From Acetobacter orientalis (GTDB lineage Bacteria; Pseudomonadota; Alphaproteobacteria; Acetobacterales; Acetobacteraceae): DNA of 64,000 nucleotides. Shown here piece after piece: positions 32,917-43,196 of the stretch. The stretch spans positions 62,001-126,000 of the forward strand of contig NZ_BAMX01000014.1 in the NCBI RefSeq assembly GCF_000963965.1. Reading direction: 5' to 3'. Under the pieces are notes generated by a model. The model had not been told where the DNA came from. It was given only the letters and a program-made list of their open reading frames with translations, and ran no database searches. Position numbers and translations under genes: made by a program. Numbering within the stretch: the stretch's first letter is position 1; each line of letters begins with the position of its first letter.

Positions 32917-34385
32917 GTCAGCATATCTTCGTGCCAGAGTGCGCCATCACGGGCCAAAAGCGCGCGGGTAGAGGCCGGGCCCCAGCTTCCGGCTGGGTAA
33001 GGTTCAAGCGGAGACTGCGCCTCACGCCAAGAGGTTAGAATGGGTTCTATCCACCGCCAAGAGGCTTCAACTTCATCGCGGCGAATAAACAGGGCCGGGT
33101 TACCACGCACGGCATCAAGTAAAAGCCGTTCGTAAGAATCGTGGTAGGTCACTTTAAACTGTTGGCGGTTAGACATGCTCAGGTCGGCATTGCGCACACG
33201 AAAGCCACCTACGCCGGGGTCTTTGGCGGCTAGCACCAAAGATAACCCTTCTTCTGGAGCAATGCGAATAACCAAACGGCCCGGTGAGGGCGTGTTGCTG
33301 AAAATAGACCAAACCTGCGGGCGAAATTGCAGCACAATTTCTGTGCTTTTGGCCGCCATACGTTTGCCGGTACGCAGGTAGAAAGGCGTGTTACCCCACC
33401 GTGCAGTGCGAATTTTGGTACGAATAGCCACAAAGGTTTCTGTGTTAGAGGCGCGGTCTCGGCCTAGGTCGTCTGTGTAGCTACCCACTTTTTGGTCATC
33501 TATGCGGCCTGCGCTGTATTGGCCACGTATAACGTTTTGGCGCACCATGTCTGGGGTCATGGGGCGCAGGGCATTAAGCACTTTTAGTTTTTCGTTACGC
33601 AGGTCGTCACCGCTGAGAGAGGCCGGAGCATCCATGGCCAACATGCACAGCACTTGCAGCAGGTGGTTTTGCACCATGTCACGCAGTGCGCCCGATTCAT
33701 CATAGTAAGAGCCGCGCGTGCCAACACCCACGGTTTCTGCTGCCGTAATCTCTACATGGGCAATGGCATCAGACGACCAGAGTTTTTCCAGTATTGGGTT
33801 GGCAAAACGCAGGGCCAAAAGGTTTTGTACGCCTTCTTTCCCCAAGTAGTGGTCAATGCGGTAAATGGCATCTTCAGGGAAAAACTGGCCAACCCCGTCA
33901 TTAATTTCCGTGGCACTTTTTAGGTCAACACCAATGGGTTTTTCCAGCACGACACGGGTTTGGGGGGTAATAAGCGCTGAGCGCGACAGGGCTGCACAAA
34001 TAGGGCCATACAGGGCCGGGGCAGTGGCAAGGTAGTAAACCCGCGTGCGGCTTGGCTCATTGAGTTCAGCTTGCAGTGGCCCCCAGTCGCCATCTGGGGC
34101 GAGGGCGTCGAGCGGAATATAGGTAATGAGCTCTAAAAAACGATCAAGGAGCGCTGTGTCCTTGGCGGTTTCGGCTGCAAATTCTTTTAGGGCGTTGCGC
34201 GTCTGCTGGCGAAATTTTTCCGGGGTAAGGGCTGTACGCGCTACGCAAACCAGGCGGGCTTCTTCTGTAAATTCCTGCGCGTGAAAGCGGCGCAAAAAGG
34301 CAGGCAGCAGCTTACGCATGGTCAGATCGCCCGTGGCGCCAAAAATAACAAAGTCAAACGGATCAATCTGATTAATGTGCGCCAT
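32913..34385 (-). CDS. zwf: Glucose-6-phosphate 1-dehydrogenase
   Basis: Oxidises glucose-6-phosphate to 6-phosphogluconolactone, feeding the pentose phosphate route that is central in acetic acid bacteria. The dinucleotide site VIFGATGDLTMRKLLP is at about 13-28, and the active-site signature RIDHYLGKEGVQN at about 178-190. It has 490 residues, normal length. The operon partner downstream is a small membrane protein. Confidence 0.97.
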   Translation of the reverse strand: MAHINQIDPFDFVIFGATGDLTMRKLLPAFLRRFHAQEFTEEARLVCVARTALTPEKFRQQTRNALKEFAAETAKDTALLDRFLELITYIPLDALAPDGDWGPLQAELNEPSRTRVYYLATAPALYGPICAALSRSALITPQTRVVLEKPIGVDLKSATEINDGVGQFFPEDAIYRIDHYLGKEGVQNLLALRFANPILEKLWSSDAIAHVEITAAETVGVGTRGSYYDESGALRDMVQNHLLQVLCMLAMDAPASLSGDDLRNEKLKVLNALRPMTPDMVRQNVIRGQYSAGRIDDQKVGSYTDDLGRDRASNTETFVAIRTKIRTARWGNTPFYLRTGKRMAAKSTEIVLQFRPQVWSIFSNTPSPGRLVIRIAPEEGLSLVLAAKDPGVGGFRVRNADLSMSNRQQFKVTYHDSYERLLLDAVRGNPALFIRRDEVEASWRWIEPILTSWREAQSPLEPYPAGSWGPASTRALLARDGALWHEDMLT

Positions 34386-34645
34386 GGTTTTTTTCCCTCA
34401 AAAGTAGGGGCTAAGCTCTGGTCCCACACGTTTGGACGGCATGATATGCTAGGCTATCATAAGCCAACCAAAGCTGGGGCACTGGTTGGTCAGAGGGTTT
34501 GTCTGCAAGGCTTGTAGCTGTCAAGGTAATTGACCGCACGGCCCGCGCACGATAAGCCCGCCGCTTGGAAAAGGTTTAGGGCCAGCCCGTGTGTGCCTAA
34601 TGGGTAATACGGTCTGGCATGACAAGAAGGTAAGGAAACAGACGG

Positions 34646-34918
34646 ATGGATAACGAAGGTTTTTCCGGGAATGATGATGCCGCCGTGGGGGGCATTGCGG
34701 CAGACCGTCTGCGGAGCATTATTGAACGCGTTGAGCGTTTGGAAGAAGAGCGCAAAGCGCTGGCAGGCGACATTAAAGACATTTTTACAGAAGCAAAATC
34801 TGCTGGTTTTGAAGTGAAGGTGATCAAACAGATTATTCGCCTACGCAAACAAGAACCCGCCGAGATTGAAGAGCAGGAAACCTTGCTTGATATCTACCGC
34901 CGCGCACTTGGTATGTAA
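34646..34918 (+). CDS. gapR: DUF2312 / GapR-like nucleoid protein
   Basis: A 90-residue protein with the DUF2312 pattern: ADRLRSIIERVERLEEERK, then DIKDIFTEAKSAGFEVKVIK and IIRLRKQEP. In Caulobacter the family member GapR binds AT-rich, overtwisted DNA and helps topoisomerases ahead of replication forks. Length and the all-helical charged pattern fit. AAGGAAA precedes the ATG. The gene name is transferred by family, not by test. Confidence 0.85.
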   Translation: MDNEGFSGNDDAAVGGIAADRLRSIIERVERLEEERKALAGDIKDIFTEAKSAGFEVKVIKQIIRLRKQEPAEIEEQETLLDIYRRALGM

Positions 34919-34993
34919 CAGGGTAGGCCAGAGTGTGGGTGGCCTTTACAGCCCGCACTCCGGCCGTTTGATGACGCAGAGGTCAGTTCATAT

Positions 34994-35641
34994 ATGATGT
35001 CAGTGTCTTTTCCTGAATGGATGCCACTTTGGGCACAGCTTTTGCTTATGGCTGTTGTCATTGTTTTTGGCTTGGGCTTTCTTATGATGCCCTTTGCCGT
35101 ATTTGGCGTTAAAGGCCGCTTGGCTGAGCTTGAGCTGGAAATACAAGAACTGCACGCCGATGTGCGGGCTATTTCCATGCGTTTGGCCTCTGCACAGGGT
35201 GTAGAAACGGGCCGCCTTTCGCGGGATATGTTTGACCGGGCAGAAGACGAACCCGCAGCGCGGGCCGTGGTAGAAGAAATTCGCCCGCCTGAGCCGCAGG
35301 CCAAACCGGCACCTAAGGTGCTAACGCCCCTGCGTGCCCCCCGCGTGTCTGACGCGTATGAGGCAAGGCAGGAAGCCCCGCCCGTGCCCCACATACCGCC
35401 AGAGCGGAGCAATTTTACAGAGCGCCGCATGCCATGGCACGCAAAAGAAACCCCCGCAGCCTCTGACAGGCAGGAGCGACAGTGGGAAGAGCCCTGGCAA
35501 GACCGTGTGCCAGATGCCAACCAACTGCCCTACAGGCCAGACTTTAGCCGTGAGCGTGAAACCCTGCGCCTAAAACCCTCTGCCGAGATGGAGAGTGAGC
35601 GCACAGAACCAACCCTGATCTGGCCGCCCAGAAAGCGGTAA
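34994..35641 (+). CDS. Membrane-anchored protein with disordered C-terminus, unknown function
   Basis: It has 215 residues. One strong membrane helix at about 14-40 is followed by a short helical, possibly coiled-coil stretch (GRLAELELEIQELHADVRAI) and then about 140 residues rich in Pro, Arg and Glu with no visible fold. It starts 75 bases after the gapR-like gene on the same strand. I do not recognise it; the layout resembles small membrane scaffold proteins, which is only an impression. Confidence 0.65.
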   Translation: MMSVSFPEWMPLWAQLLLMAVVIVFGLGFLMMPFAVFGVKGRLAELELEIQELHADVRAISMRLASAQGVETGRLSRDMFDRAEDEPAARAVVEEIRPPEPQAKPAPKVLTPLRAPRVSDAYEARQEAPPVPHIPPERSNFTERRMPWHAKETPAASDRQERQWEEPWQDRVPDANQLPYRPDFSRERETLRLKPSAEMESERTEPTLIWPPRKR

Positions 35642-35649
35642 AAAACGTG

Positions 35650-35675
35650 CTAAAGCGGTAAGCCTACCGCTTTAG
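35650..35675 (-). terminator. Terminator after proB
   Basis: An 11-base perfect stem (CTAAAGCGGTA and complement) with a 4-base loop overlaps the proB stop codon and is followed on the minus strand by a T run. It also separates proB from the convergent membrane protein gene. Confidence 0.8.
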
Positions 35676-36802
35676 AGCATAACCAGATCATCTCGGTGGA
35701 TAATGGCGTCACGCCCCTGCCAGCCTAAAATCTGCTCAACTTCGCTAGAACGATGCCCGGCAATACGGCGGGCATCATCTGCATCATAAGCGCTCAGGCC
35801 ACGGGCAAGTAAGCGGCCGCCTTGGTCTATAACGGTTACAAGGTCGCCTTGTGTAAAGTCACCCTTTACCCCTTTTACGCCTGCGGGCAGTAAAGAGCCG
35901 CCTTTTTGTAAGGCTTCGGCCGCACCGTCATCAATCATAATTTCACCTGCGGGGGTTAGGCTGCCTGCAATCCATTGTTTGCGCGCCGTTTGGGTGCAGG
36001 TTTGGGGTAAAAACCACGAGCACCGCGCGCCTTCAAGCAGGGCCCGCAGGGGGTGGTTGGTTTTACCCACAGCAATAGCCATGGCGCAGCCCGAGCGTGT
36101 TGCAATATTGGCTGCCAGCAACTTAGTACGCATACCCCCAGAAGAATAGCCGGGTGGGGGTTCGCCCCCCATGGCTTCAATTTCTGGGGTCATGGCTTCA
36201 ATAACTGGCAGATGCTGCGCTGTTGGGTCTGTGCGGGGGTCGGCTGTGTAAAGCCCGTCTATATCAGAAAGCAGCACAAGCTGGTCTGCGCCGGTCATTT
36301 GGGCAACGCGGGCGGCAAGGCGGTCGTTATCACCAAAGCGAATTTCAGCCGTGGCAATGGTGTCGTTTTCGTTAATAACAGGTACGCAGCCTAAACCCAG
36401 CAGGGTTTCTAGGGTGGCGCGTGCGTTTAGGTAACGCTTACGGTCTTCTGTATCATCTGGTGTTAGCAAAAGTTGCGCCGCAGTGAGGCCGTGGGCAGAA
36501 AGTGCGTGGCTCCACGCTTGCGCAAGGCTAATTTGCCCGACTGCGGCTGCGGCCTGCTTTTCTGCCAAACTAAGGGGCCCAGCGGTTAAACCTAACGTGT
36601 GGCGCGCCAATGCAATTGCACCAGAAGAAACAACCGTCACATCTGTACCCTGTTTGCGCAGCTGGGCAATATCTGCCGCTACACTCTGGAGCCATTCAAG
36701 CCGAGGGGCTGCCTTTTGTGCATCAACGACAAGCGCGCTCCCAATTTTGATAACAAGCCGCCGGGCTGTGGCTAGGGAGGGAGGGCTGGCGCGTCCGGTC
36801 AT
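35672..36802 (-). CDS. proB: Glutamate 5-kinase
   Basis: Phosphorylates glutamate in the first step of proline synthesis. The amino acid kinase domain has [39 protein letters not shown] and [12 protein letters not shown]-terminal PUA domain (about 275 onward) is also present. It has 376 residues, normal for the PUA-containing form. proA is not visible nearby. Confidence 0.96.
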   Translation of the reverse strand: MTGRASPPSLATARRLVIKIGSALVVDAQKAAPRLEWLQSVAADIAQLRKQGTDVTVVSSGAIALARHTLGLTAGPLSLAEKQAAAAVGQISLAQAWSHALSAHGLTAAQLLLTPDDTEDRKRYLNARATLETLLGLGCVPVINENDTIATAEIRFGDNDRLAARVAQMTGADQLVLLSDIDGLYTADPRTDPTAQHLPVIEAMTPEIEAMGGEPPPGYSSGGMRTKLLAANIATRSGCAMAIAVGKTNHPLRALLEGARCSWFLPQTCTQTARKQWIAGSLTPAGEIMIDDGAAEALQKGGSLLPAGVKGVKGDFTQGDLVTVIDQGGRLLARGLSAYDADDARRIAGHRSSEVEQILGWQGRDAIIHRDDLVML

Positions 36803-37205
36803 TGGGGGGTATCCGTCTGTGCAGAAAACATAAGTGGCGGGTCTTTGGTGGCGCGCAGTAAAGCATATTATGCCCGCACAGTGTATCCGCTACCGCAATA
36901 TTTTAGGCGGGCGTCTAGCGCATGCTGGCCGTGCTACTGCGGTGCAGGTGCGTAGTTTTTTAAGGTGTGAGAATTTGTTTCAAAATATTCCACCAACTTT
37001 CCGCTTAGAGGCTACAGCAACAGCGCAGAGCGCAAGGCAGGTCGGGGTTTTTATGGCTTAAGAACTGGTTTTACCGCTACGTTTTTGCTGCATTGAGTGA
37101 AAATACAACGTGTGCAGCCAGCAATTAGAGTTATGTGGTTATTCTAGGTATTTTTTGAAATAATTCTTCGAAATTTGTAAAATTTCTTTTTGAAGTAGAG
37201 AAATG
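36803..37205. other. Intergenic region without a recognised gene
   Basis: A 400-base spacer between the proB start and the end of the glycosyltransferase gene. It must hold the proB promoter. A frame at 36834-37061 has no ribosome binding site and a composition unlike the neighbours, so I do not call it. I see no repeats or RNA genes. Confidence 0.5.
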
Positions 37206-38738
37206 TCATGAAGAGGGCGGAGTTATCATGACCACAAAAGAATGGTCTGGTGTGGTATGGCCTGCAAAATGGTGCGCCATATTAACGGCTATTTTAACCG
37301 TTTGTGGTGTGGTGTAGTGCGCTGCATTTTCTAGGCAGCCTGCATCTTCTGCGGTAACGGGGCAAATGGTGAGCACCCCATAGCGGTGAATACGTGCGGG
37401 TGTAACCCATGGTGCCAAGGTCGGGTCGCTATTGGGAAAGCTGTGTGGGTGCTCGGGGCTATAAAAGCTTGTGCCGTTTGCATACCATGTTGAGCCAGCC
37501 ACATACATTAAAGGTGCGTGGGTGCGCTCATGCCAAAGGCGTGTTGCTTCTTGCGCCATATCTTGAACGGGTAATTGTTTGCGCCAACCCTTTGTAAAAT
37601 CAACACGCCAAGCCGTGTATAGCGGTGCTGCCAGCAGCGCACCCGCATTAACAATAAGCGTTGCAAGGAGCGTTACGCGTGCAACAAAATGGGCGGGCAA
37701 CGTACCAAAGGCTTGAAAAATAAGGAGCGGTAGGAGCGGCACAACCCCTATCATCATTTCTGCCATAACAATGGTTTGCATGCTCAGGCCAAAAGCAAGG
37801 GTCAGCACAATGGGGGTAAGTGTAACCGCCAAAACCCATTTTGTGAGAGATTGGGTTAGGGGGCGTGCTGTTGGTGTGCTTTTCTTATGCCAGTAATAAA
37901 GGGCGGCAAGCATAACACTAATGCCGCTTATCATACCTAATAGCCCGCCTTCGGCTTTTAATGCTGCGCACGTTACATCATGCCATGCAAAGCCAAGTTT
38001 TGTGCGCAAATATGCAAGGGGTGGAGCCTTATGTGTAAAAAGCCAGAGGATATGAGGCAATGTGATAAGAGTAGCGACTGCGCCAGCAAGCCAAGGTTGC
38101 CATGAGCGTAGCCAAAGCCGTCCGTTAGGGGTGCAAAGCGCTGCCAAAAGGCAACCTGAAAAGGGTAGTAAGGCGTAATATTTTGAGAGCAGGGTTAAGC
38201 CCGCCATTATGCCGAATAAATATGTTGCTCTTTTATTTTTTTGCTCCGTAGCACTAAAGAAAAACGAAAGAACCCAAGGCCACAACGAAAGAAAAATAAT
38301 GTTGGCATTAAATTTAAAAGCATAAAATGTATAAAGCGGCGTAAGCAGGGGGAGCAAACTTGCGGTAAGGCGCTGTGCTGGGTTTTTGACCAGTTTTGCC
38401 GTAAGGTGCCATATACCCCACAAACCAACCGCAGCATTGGTAGCACTGAGTGCGGCAAATGACAGAATATTAGGAGGAAAAACTGAAAACCATATACCGC
38501 AGACCCATGCCCAAAAAGGGGGGTGCTGGTGGTAACCAAGTTGGAATTCCTGGCCCCAAGAGTAAGCCTCTGTCATGTCGTGTTTTAATGCAACAGGCAT
38601 TTCTGTTACGGTGAAATATAGTGTCCAGATCGCAATAAAAAGACAGGCCAGAACAAAACCATCTAATGTCGAAATGTTTTGTAATTTCTTTTCCACATAA
38701 GCGAGAAAATTATTTTTCCTGCATAAGGGGTGGTTCAT
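37206..38738 (-). CDS. GT39/ArnT-like membrane glycosyltransferase
   Basis: An integral membrane protein of 510 residues with about ten hydrophobic segments. The first periplasmic loop carries an acidic motif (KHDMTEAYSWGQE) followed by YHQHPPFWAW, the layout of PMT/ArnT-type enzymes that use polyprenyl-phosphate sugars. The C-terminal 110 residues look periplasmic. Substrate is unknown; lipid A or a surface glycan are possibilities. Base composition is AT-richer near the start and the gene separates proB from obg. Confidence 0.75.
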   Translation of the reverse strand: MNHPLCRKNNFLAYVEKKLQNISTLDGFVLACLFIAIWTLYFTVTEMPVALKHDMTEAYSWGQEFQLGYHQHPPFWAWVCGIWFSVFPPNILSFAALSATNAAVGLWGIWHLTAKLVKNPAQRLTASLLPLLTPLYTFYAFKFNANIIFLSLWPWVLSFFFSATEQKNKRATYLFGIMAGLTLLSKYYALLPFSGCLLAALCTPNGRLWLRSWQPWLAGAVATLITLPHILWLFTHKAPPLAYLRTKLGFAWHDVTCAALKAEGGLLGMISGISVMLAALYYWHKKSTPTARPLTQSLTKWVLAVTLTPIVLTLAFGLSMQTIVMAEMMIGVVPLLPLLIFQAFGTLPAHFVARVTLLATLIVNAGALLAAPLYTAWRVDFTKGWRKQLPVQDMAQEATRLWHERTHAPLMYVAGSTWYANGTSFYSPEHPHSFPNSDPTLAPWVTPARIHRYGVLTICPVTAEDAGCLENAAHYTTPQTVKIAVNMAHHFAGHTTPDHSFVVMITPPSS

Positions 38739-38980
38739 AATTCTTCCTGATAGGCACTTTTATTTTGTGACTAAAACTGACGAGATAGGCTGTATTTTAC
38801 ACACCTAAAAACCGTTACATCATAAAAACTTTTTACCATTTTTCAACTATACACTATTGAAAAATATAATGATTTTAAATTATTTATTAATAGTTTCATA
38901 AAAAACAGAAATTATTATGTTGCATATTCTCAAAAACATAATTGGAGAATGCTGGTCTTTTTAAAACAGGCAAGAAAGCC

Positions 38981-39010
38981 AAGAGTAAACCTAGGGGTAT
39001 GCTTACTCTT
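38981..39010 (-). terminator. Possible terminator after obg
   Basis: The arms AAGAGTAA and TTACTCTT pair across 14 bases just after the obg stop, with a T-rich but interrupted tail. The remaining spacer up to 38739 is AT-rich; I see no gene in it. Confidence 0.45.
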
Positions 39011-39023
39011 GATGCTGCGTTGT

Positions 39024-40052
<1,029 letters not shown>

Positions 40053-40070
40053 TCAGGGGGCCGCAAGTGC

Positions 40071-40103
40071 AAAAAAGGGCCGATCCCTTGAGGACCGGCC
40101 CCT
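40071..40103 (-). terminator. Hairpin with T run between rpmA and obg
   Basis: GGGCCG and CGGCCC form a stem around a short region and are followed on the minus strand by six T. It would reduce obg transcription relative to the two ribosomal protein genes. Confidence 0.65.
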
Positions 40104-40149
40104 TTCACCATTTCAACCACAAAAAGGCGTGGCTGAAACGCTTTAAGGC

Positions 40150-40419
40150 TTACTCAGCGGCAGCTGGCAGGGCGTCCACAGAAACGTGCACGCGGCCTTC
40201 AGAGCGGCGTTCGAAACGCACGCTGCCGTCAATAAGAGCAAAGATGGTGTGGTCGCGGCCAACACCAACGTTACGGCCAGGTTTCATCTTTGTACCGCGC
40301 TGGCGGATGATGATGTTGCCTGCAATAACTTCTTCGCCACCGAATTTCTTAACGCCAAGGCGGCGTCCGGCGCTGTCGCGCCCGTTGCGGGATGAACCGC
40401 CAGCTTTCTTTTGTGCCAT
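40150..40419 (-). CDS. rpmA: 50S ribosomal protein L27
   Basis: A component of the peptidyl transferase centre. The N-terminal [18 protein letters not shown] and the following GVKKFGGE and RQRGTK are the L27 signature. No N-terminal extension needing cleavage is present. It has 89 residues. It follows rplU by 60 bases. Confidence 0.98.
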   Translation of the reverse strand: MAQKKAGGSSRNGRDSAGRRLGVKKFGGEEVIAGNIIIRQRGTKMKPGRNVGVGRDHTIFALIDGSVRFERRSEGRVHVSVDALPAAAE

Positions 40420-40479
40420 GACCTAAGTCCTCTTCTGGTCTATCTACCTGCTACTAAAAACCCACTCAATAAGGGGTAA

Positions 40480-40794
40480 TTAGGCGGCGTTGATCTCTTG
40501 AATGCGCAGAACGGTAACCGGCTGGCGGTGGCCATTCTTGCGACGGCTGTTCTGCCGGCGGCGCTTCTTGAAGATGATGACCTTCTTGAGGCGATCCTGA
40601 GCGACAACGGTTGCCGTTACCTTAGCGCCTGCCACGAGTGGGGCACCAATGGTTGCTGAGCCTTCGCCACCAACAGCCAGAACTTCGTCAAAGGTCACGG
40701 TTGCGCCAGCTTCAACTTCCAGCTTTTCAACCTTGAGCACCATGTTGGGCTCAACCCGATACTGCTTACCGCCGGTGCGGATAACTGCGAACAT
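40480..40794 (-). CDS. rplU: 50S ribosomal protein L21
   Basis: An early-assembly protein of the large subunit. [16 protein letters not shown] opens the protein and [18 protein letters not shown] is the rRNA-binding signature. It has 104 residues, normal. It is first gene of the rplU-rpmA-obg operon with a leader of about 120 bases. Confidence 0.98.
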   Translation of the reverse strand: MFAVIRTGGKQYRVEPNMVLKVEKLEVEAGATVTFDEVLAVGGEGSATIGAPLVAGAKVTATVVAQDRLKKVIIFKKRRRQNSRRKNGHRQPVTVLRIQEINAA

Positions 40795-40916
40795 CTAAAT
40801 GATCTCTCTTTCCGATCTCTCAACCTCCCGCGGCGTTATGCAGGCGAGTGGTCTGGACGCTTTTTTTCTTGTGCCGCTTTTGGCGACATGCCTCCATCTT
40901 TGTGGAGTGGTTGCGC

Positions 40917-40946
40917 CTTTTACGGGCAGGCATGGGCTTTCGTCAA
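40917..40946 (-). promoter_or_regulatory. Candidate rplU promoter
   Basis: On the minus strand TTGACG is followed 18 bases later by TAAAAG, about 120 bases upstream of rplU. The -35 match is good and the -10 is moderate. Confidence 0.4.
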
Positions 40947-41010
40947 CTAAAACCTGCACTGAGCCAGCTTGCGCGTCCTTAAACAGAAGCTTATAAGCCT
41001 GCCTATATGC

Positions 41011-41100
41011 GGAGAGGTGCCGGAGCGGTCGAACGGGGCGGTCTCGAAAACCGTTGTGCTAGCAATAGTACCCAGGGTTCGAATCCCTGTCTCTCCGCCA
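41011..41100 (+). tRNA. tRNA-Ser (anticodon CGA)
   Basis: A 90-base class II tRNA with encoded CCA. The acceptor arms GGAGAGG and CTCTCCG pair, and the T arm is CAGGGTTCGAATCCCTG. The anticodon stem-loop GCGGT-CTCGAAA-ACCGT places CGA at the anticodon, reading UCG. A long variable arm typical of serine tRNAs is present. The integrase gene begins 122 bases downstream, so the 3' end is the likely attachment site. Confidence 0.97.
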
Positions 41101-41130
41101 AATATCGCAGAAAACAGCCCCAAAATGGCT

Positions 41131-41210
41131 GTGCAAATTTAGTCTTGGAAAAAATACCTCTTATTTATTGTGCAAATCCGTGCAAATGACCGTTCAGGGA
41201 TAATTTGCAC
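41131..41210. repeat. GTGCAAAT repeats, probable integrase arm or excisionase sites
   Basis: GTGCAAAT occurs at 41131, 41170 and 41180 as direct copies and inverted (ATTTGCAC) at 41203-41210. A partial copy, TTGCAC, is at 41216. They fill the gap between the tRNA 3' end and the integrase start. Repeated short sites at this position are typical of arm-type binding sites of tyrosine integrases. Confidence 0.6.
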
Positions 41211-41222
41211 AAGGCTTGCACA

Positions 41223-42326
41223 ATGGCGAAATCTGTCTGGAAAAAGGTGGCGCCCGGCATCTATCTGCGCGGCGAGATGCAGTATCAGGTCAAGATTGCC
41301 CGAAAGGGTCGCACTGTCGTCGAGACATTCGATAGTCTAGCAGAGGCACAGCGTTTCCGGCTGAAGACGATCACCGAGATCGACGGCGGCGTGTATGTTG
41401 ATCCCTTTAGAGAGAAAGAGACGACACTTCTCGACCTGCTATTACGTTACGAAGAAGAAGTCACTCCGACGAAAAAGGGCGCCCGCCAGGAAACCAGTGT
41501 GCTGCGGATGTGGCGGGAACAGGAATGGTCATCCCTGCCGATTGCCTCAATTTCGCCCTCTCATGTCATCGAATGGCGCAACGAGAAGGTCAAAGCCGGC
41601 AAGGCTCCGACGACTGTATCTAATGCGATGAACACTCTGTCCGCTGTGTTCTCTTACGCGATCAACGAATGGCAATATAAAGTCACGAACCCCGTCATTG
41701 GATTGAAGCGTCCCAAGGCACGGCCCGCCAGACGGGTTATCATGCCACAATCTGATCGTATAAAACTGTTGGAAGCGTGCCAGACCCTCGGCCCGAAATG
41801 GCTCCCATACATCGTTTCGATCGCGATTGAGACGGCTATGCGGCAGTCGGAGATCAGGCGGATACATTGGGATCATGTCTTCGAGACACATATCCATCTG
41901 CCTGAGACGAAAAATGGTGAATCACGAGATGTCCCGCTAACTGAGGAAGCGTTGGCGGTCATCGAACAGATCAGACGGAACCTGCCGCGCCGGAATGATC
42001 GCTGGATGTTCGGTGACCCAGACCAGCCCATGAGCAGCGGCGGAATCACACTCCACGCCGTGACACGAGAATTCGCCGATGCTGTCACCTGGGCTATCGA
42101 GCAGCCTGGCGGGTTGAGCCAGAAATACACATTTCATGATTTACGCCACGTCGCTATCACTGAGTTAAAGCAGGATCATGTTGACGCGATGGATTTGGCT
42201 AAGACTACAGGGCATAAGACGGTCAATCTGCTGCATAAAGTCTATTACAATCCTGACCCCGAAGATCGAGCAAAAGACATTCGGGCGCGGCGGGCGGCGA
42301 GGAAGAATAAGGCGATGGAGCAGTGA
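41223..42326 (+). CDS. int: Tyrosine-type site-specific integrase
   Basis: An integrase of 367 residues that probably inserted the island at tRNA-Ser. An N-terminal arm-binding region and a SAM-like core-binding domain (about 68-155) precede the catalytic domain. Active-site residues are Arg207 (ETAMRQSEIRR), HDLRH with His305 and Arg308, GH with His331, and the nucleophile Tyr341 or Tyr342 (KVYYNP). All are present, so the enzyme looks intact. ATG at 41223 with AAGG upstream is preferred to a TTG at 41205. Codon use differs from the core genes. Confidence 0.93.
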   Translation: MAKSVWKKVAPGIYLRGEMQYQVKIARKGRTVVETFDSLAEAQRFRLKTITEIDGGVYVDPFREKETTLLDLLLRYEEEVTPTKKGARQETSVLRMWREQEWSSLPIASISPSHVIEWRNEKVKAGKAPTTVSNAMNTLSAVFSYAINEWQYKVTNPVIGLKRPKARPARRVIMPQSDRIKLLEACQTLGPKWLPYIVSIAIETAMRQSEIRRIHWDHVFETHIHLPETKNGESRDVPLTEEALAVIEQIRRNLPRRNDRWMFGDPDQPMSSGGITLHAVTREFADAVTWAIEQPGGLSQKYTFHDLRHVAITELKQDHVDAMDLAKTTGHKTVNLLHKVYYNPDPEDRAKDIRARRAARKNKAMEQ

Positions 42327-42399
42327 GGGGATAATTAACGGTCGTGAGTGGCTGGAGACAGTCAGTTATGGTGTGCGTGACGTGGTTGCGTTGTGTGCA

Positions 42400-42608
42400 T
42401 AAGAGTCGGTCTCGCCGGTGAATTGACCTTCCATGATTTGCGCCATGTCGGATGCACACGCCTTGCACCATTGCATCTAGATTGCTTTGAACTGGCGAAG
42501 ACCACAGGACACAAAGACCCTCGCATGTTGATGTGGTATTACACCCCCAGTATCGTTGATCGTGTCGCACAGATCAGGGCCAGAGAAAGGGCGTTGGCGG
42601 CGGGGTGA
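42400..42608 (+). pseudogene. C-terminal remnant of a second tyrosine integrase
   Basis: Only the last 70 or so residues survive: LTFHDLRHVGCTRL, then LAKTTGHKDPRMLMWYY and a basic tail. They contain HxxR, GH and the Tyr, but the first catalytic Arg and all N-terminal domains are missing. The sequence differs from the intact integrase beside it, so it comes from another element, not from a duplication. Confidence 0.8.
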
Positions 42609-42660
42609 GAAGGGCGTGCCGGGTGAGGTGTTCACTGGGCACACCAACCTCCCTAGAATA

Positions 42661-42957
42661 TCAAGCCTTCTTCAGAATCTTATTTTGCACAAGAATTCCA
42701 ACTCGTTCCTCGTTGGACTGGGCGGCGGCTAGTTGTTCAAAGGCTTTCTCGACATCGACCTCATTGCAATCGTGTGAGACGTAATACGTGTCTCCGGTAT
42801 CCGTTCGGCGCAATGTAGCGCCAGCGTTCAGGAAACCATCCCCGAGCGTAACTACTTCCTTCAGAACGCTGTTGAATTTATCACTAATTGCTTGGCTTTC
42901 TTTATTGAATTTATCAATGGTATCTCTCAGTGACTTGAAGGTAGGAGCCTGGCTCAT
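42661..42957 (-). CDS. Small hypothetical protein of the island
   Basis: It has 98 residues, mostly helical and charged, with an N-terminal heptad-like stretch (LRDTIDKFNKESQAISDKF). No family is recognised. It is flanked by integrase remnants on both sides and transcribed against them. An upstream GTG is rejected in favour of the ATG at 42957. Confidence 0.55.
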   Translation of the reverse strand: MSQAPTFKSLRDTIDKFNKESQAISDKFNSVLKEVVTLGDGFLNAGATLRRTDTGDTYYVSHDCNEVDVEKAFEQLAAAQSNEERVGILVQNKILKKA

Positions 42958-43030
42958 GTTTTTCACTCGAACTCTACGCAGTTAATTAACCGAAGCACGG
43001 TAACCGGAAACATCCTGCGCGACTAGCCGC

Positions 43031-43135
43031 ATGATCCAGGTATCAACGCAAGAACGGGCAAACGACATCCGGGCGCGGCGTGCGGCGAGGAAAATCAAAC
43101 AGGCGGAGATGAAGGCGCCGGCTGATTACCGTTGA
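43031..43135 (+). pseudogene. C-terminal remnant of a third integrase
   Basis: The frame ends in ANDIRARRAARKIKQAEMK, close to the KDIRARRAARKNK tail of the intact integrase. Upstream of it the homology is lost. It is a short scar of an earlier insertion related to the resident integrase. Confidence 0.7.
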
Positions 43136-43150
43136 AGCGTCTCCATAGGG

Positions 43151-43172
43151 ATGTTATATTGAAATATAACAT
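43151..43172. promoter_or_regulatory. Perfect palindrome, likely toxin-antitoxin operator
   Basis: ATGTTATATT and its exact complement are separated by two bases (22 bases in all), 24 bases before the antitoxin gene. MazE-type antitoxins usually repress their own promoter through such sites. Confidence 0.7.
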
Positions 43173-43196
43173 TTATCTGACCATCAGGAGCGATCA

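Noticed and set aside
36834-37061. 75-residue frame in the proB upstream region
   Set aside because: No ribosome binding site and composition unlike neighbours; it overlaps the likely proB promoter.
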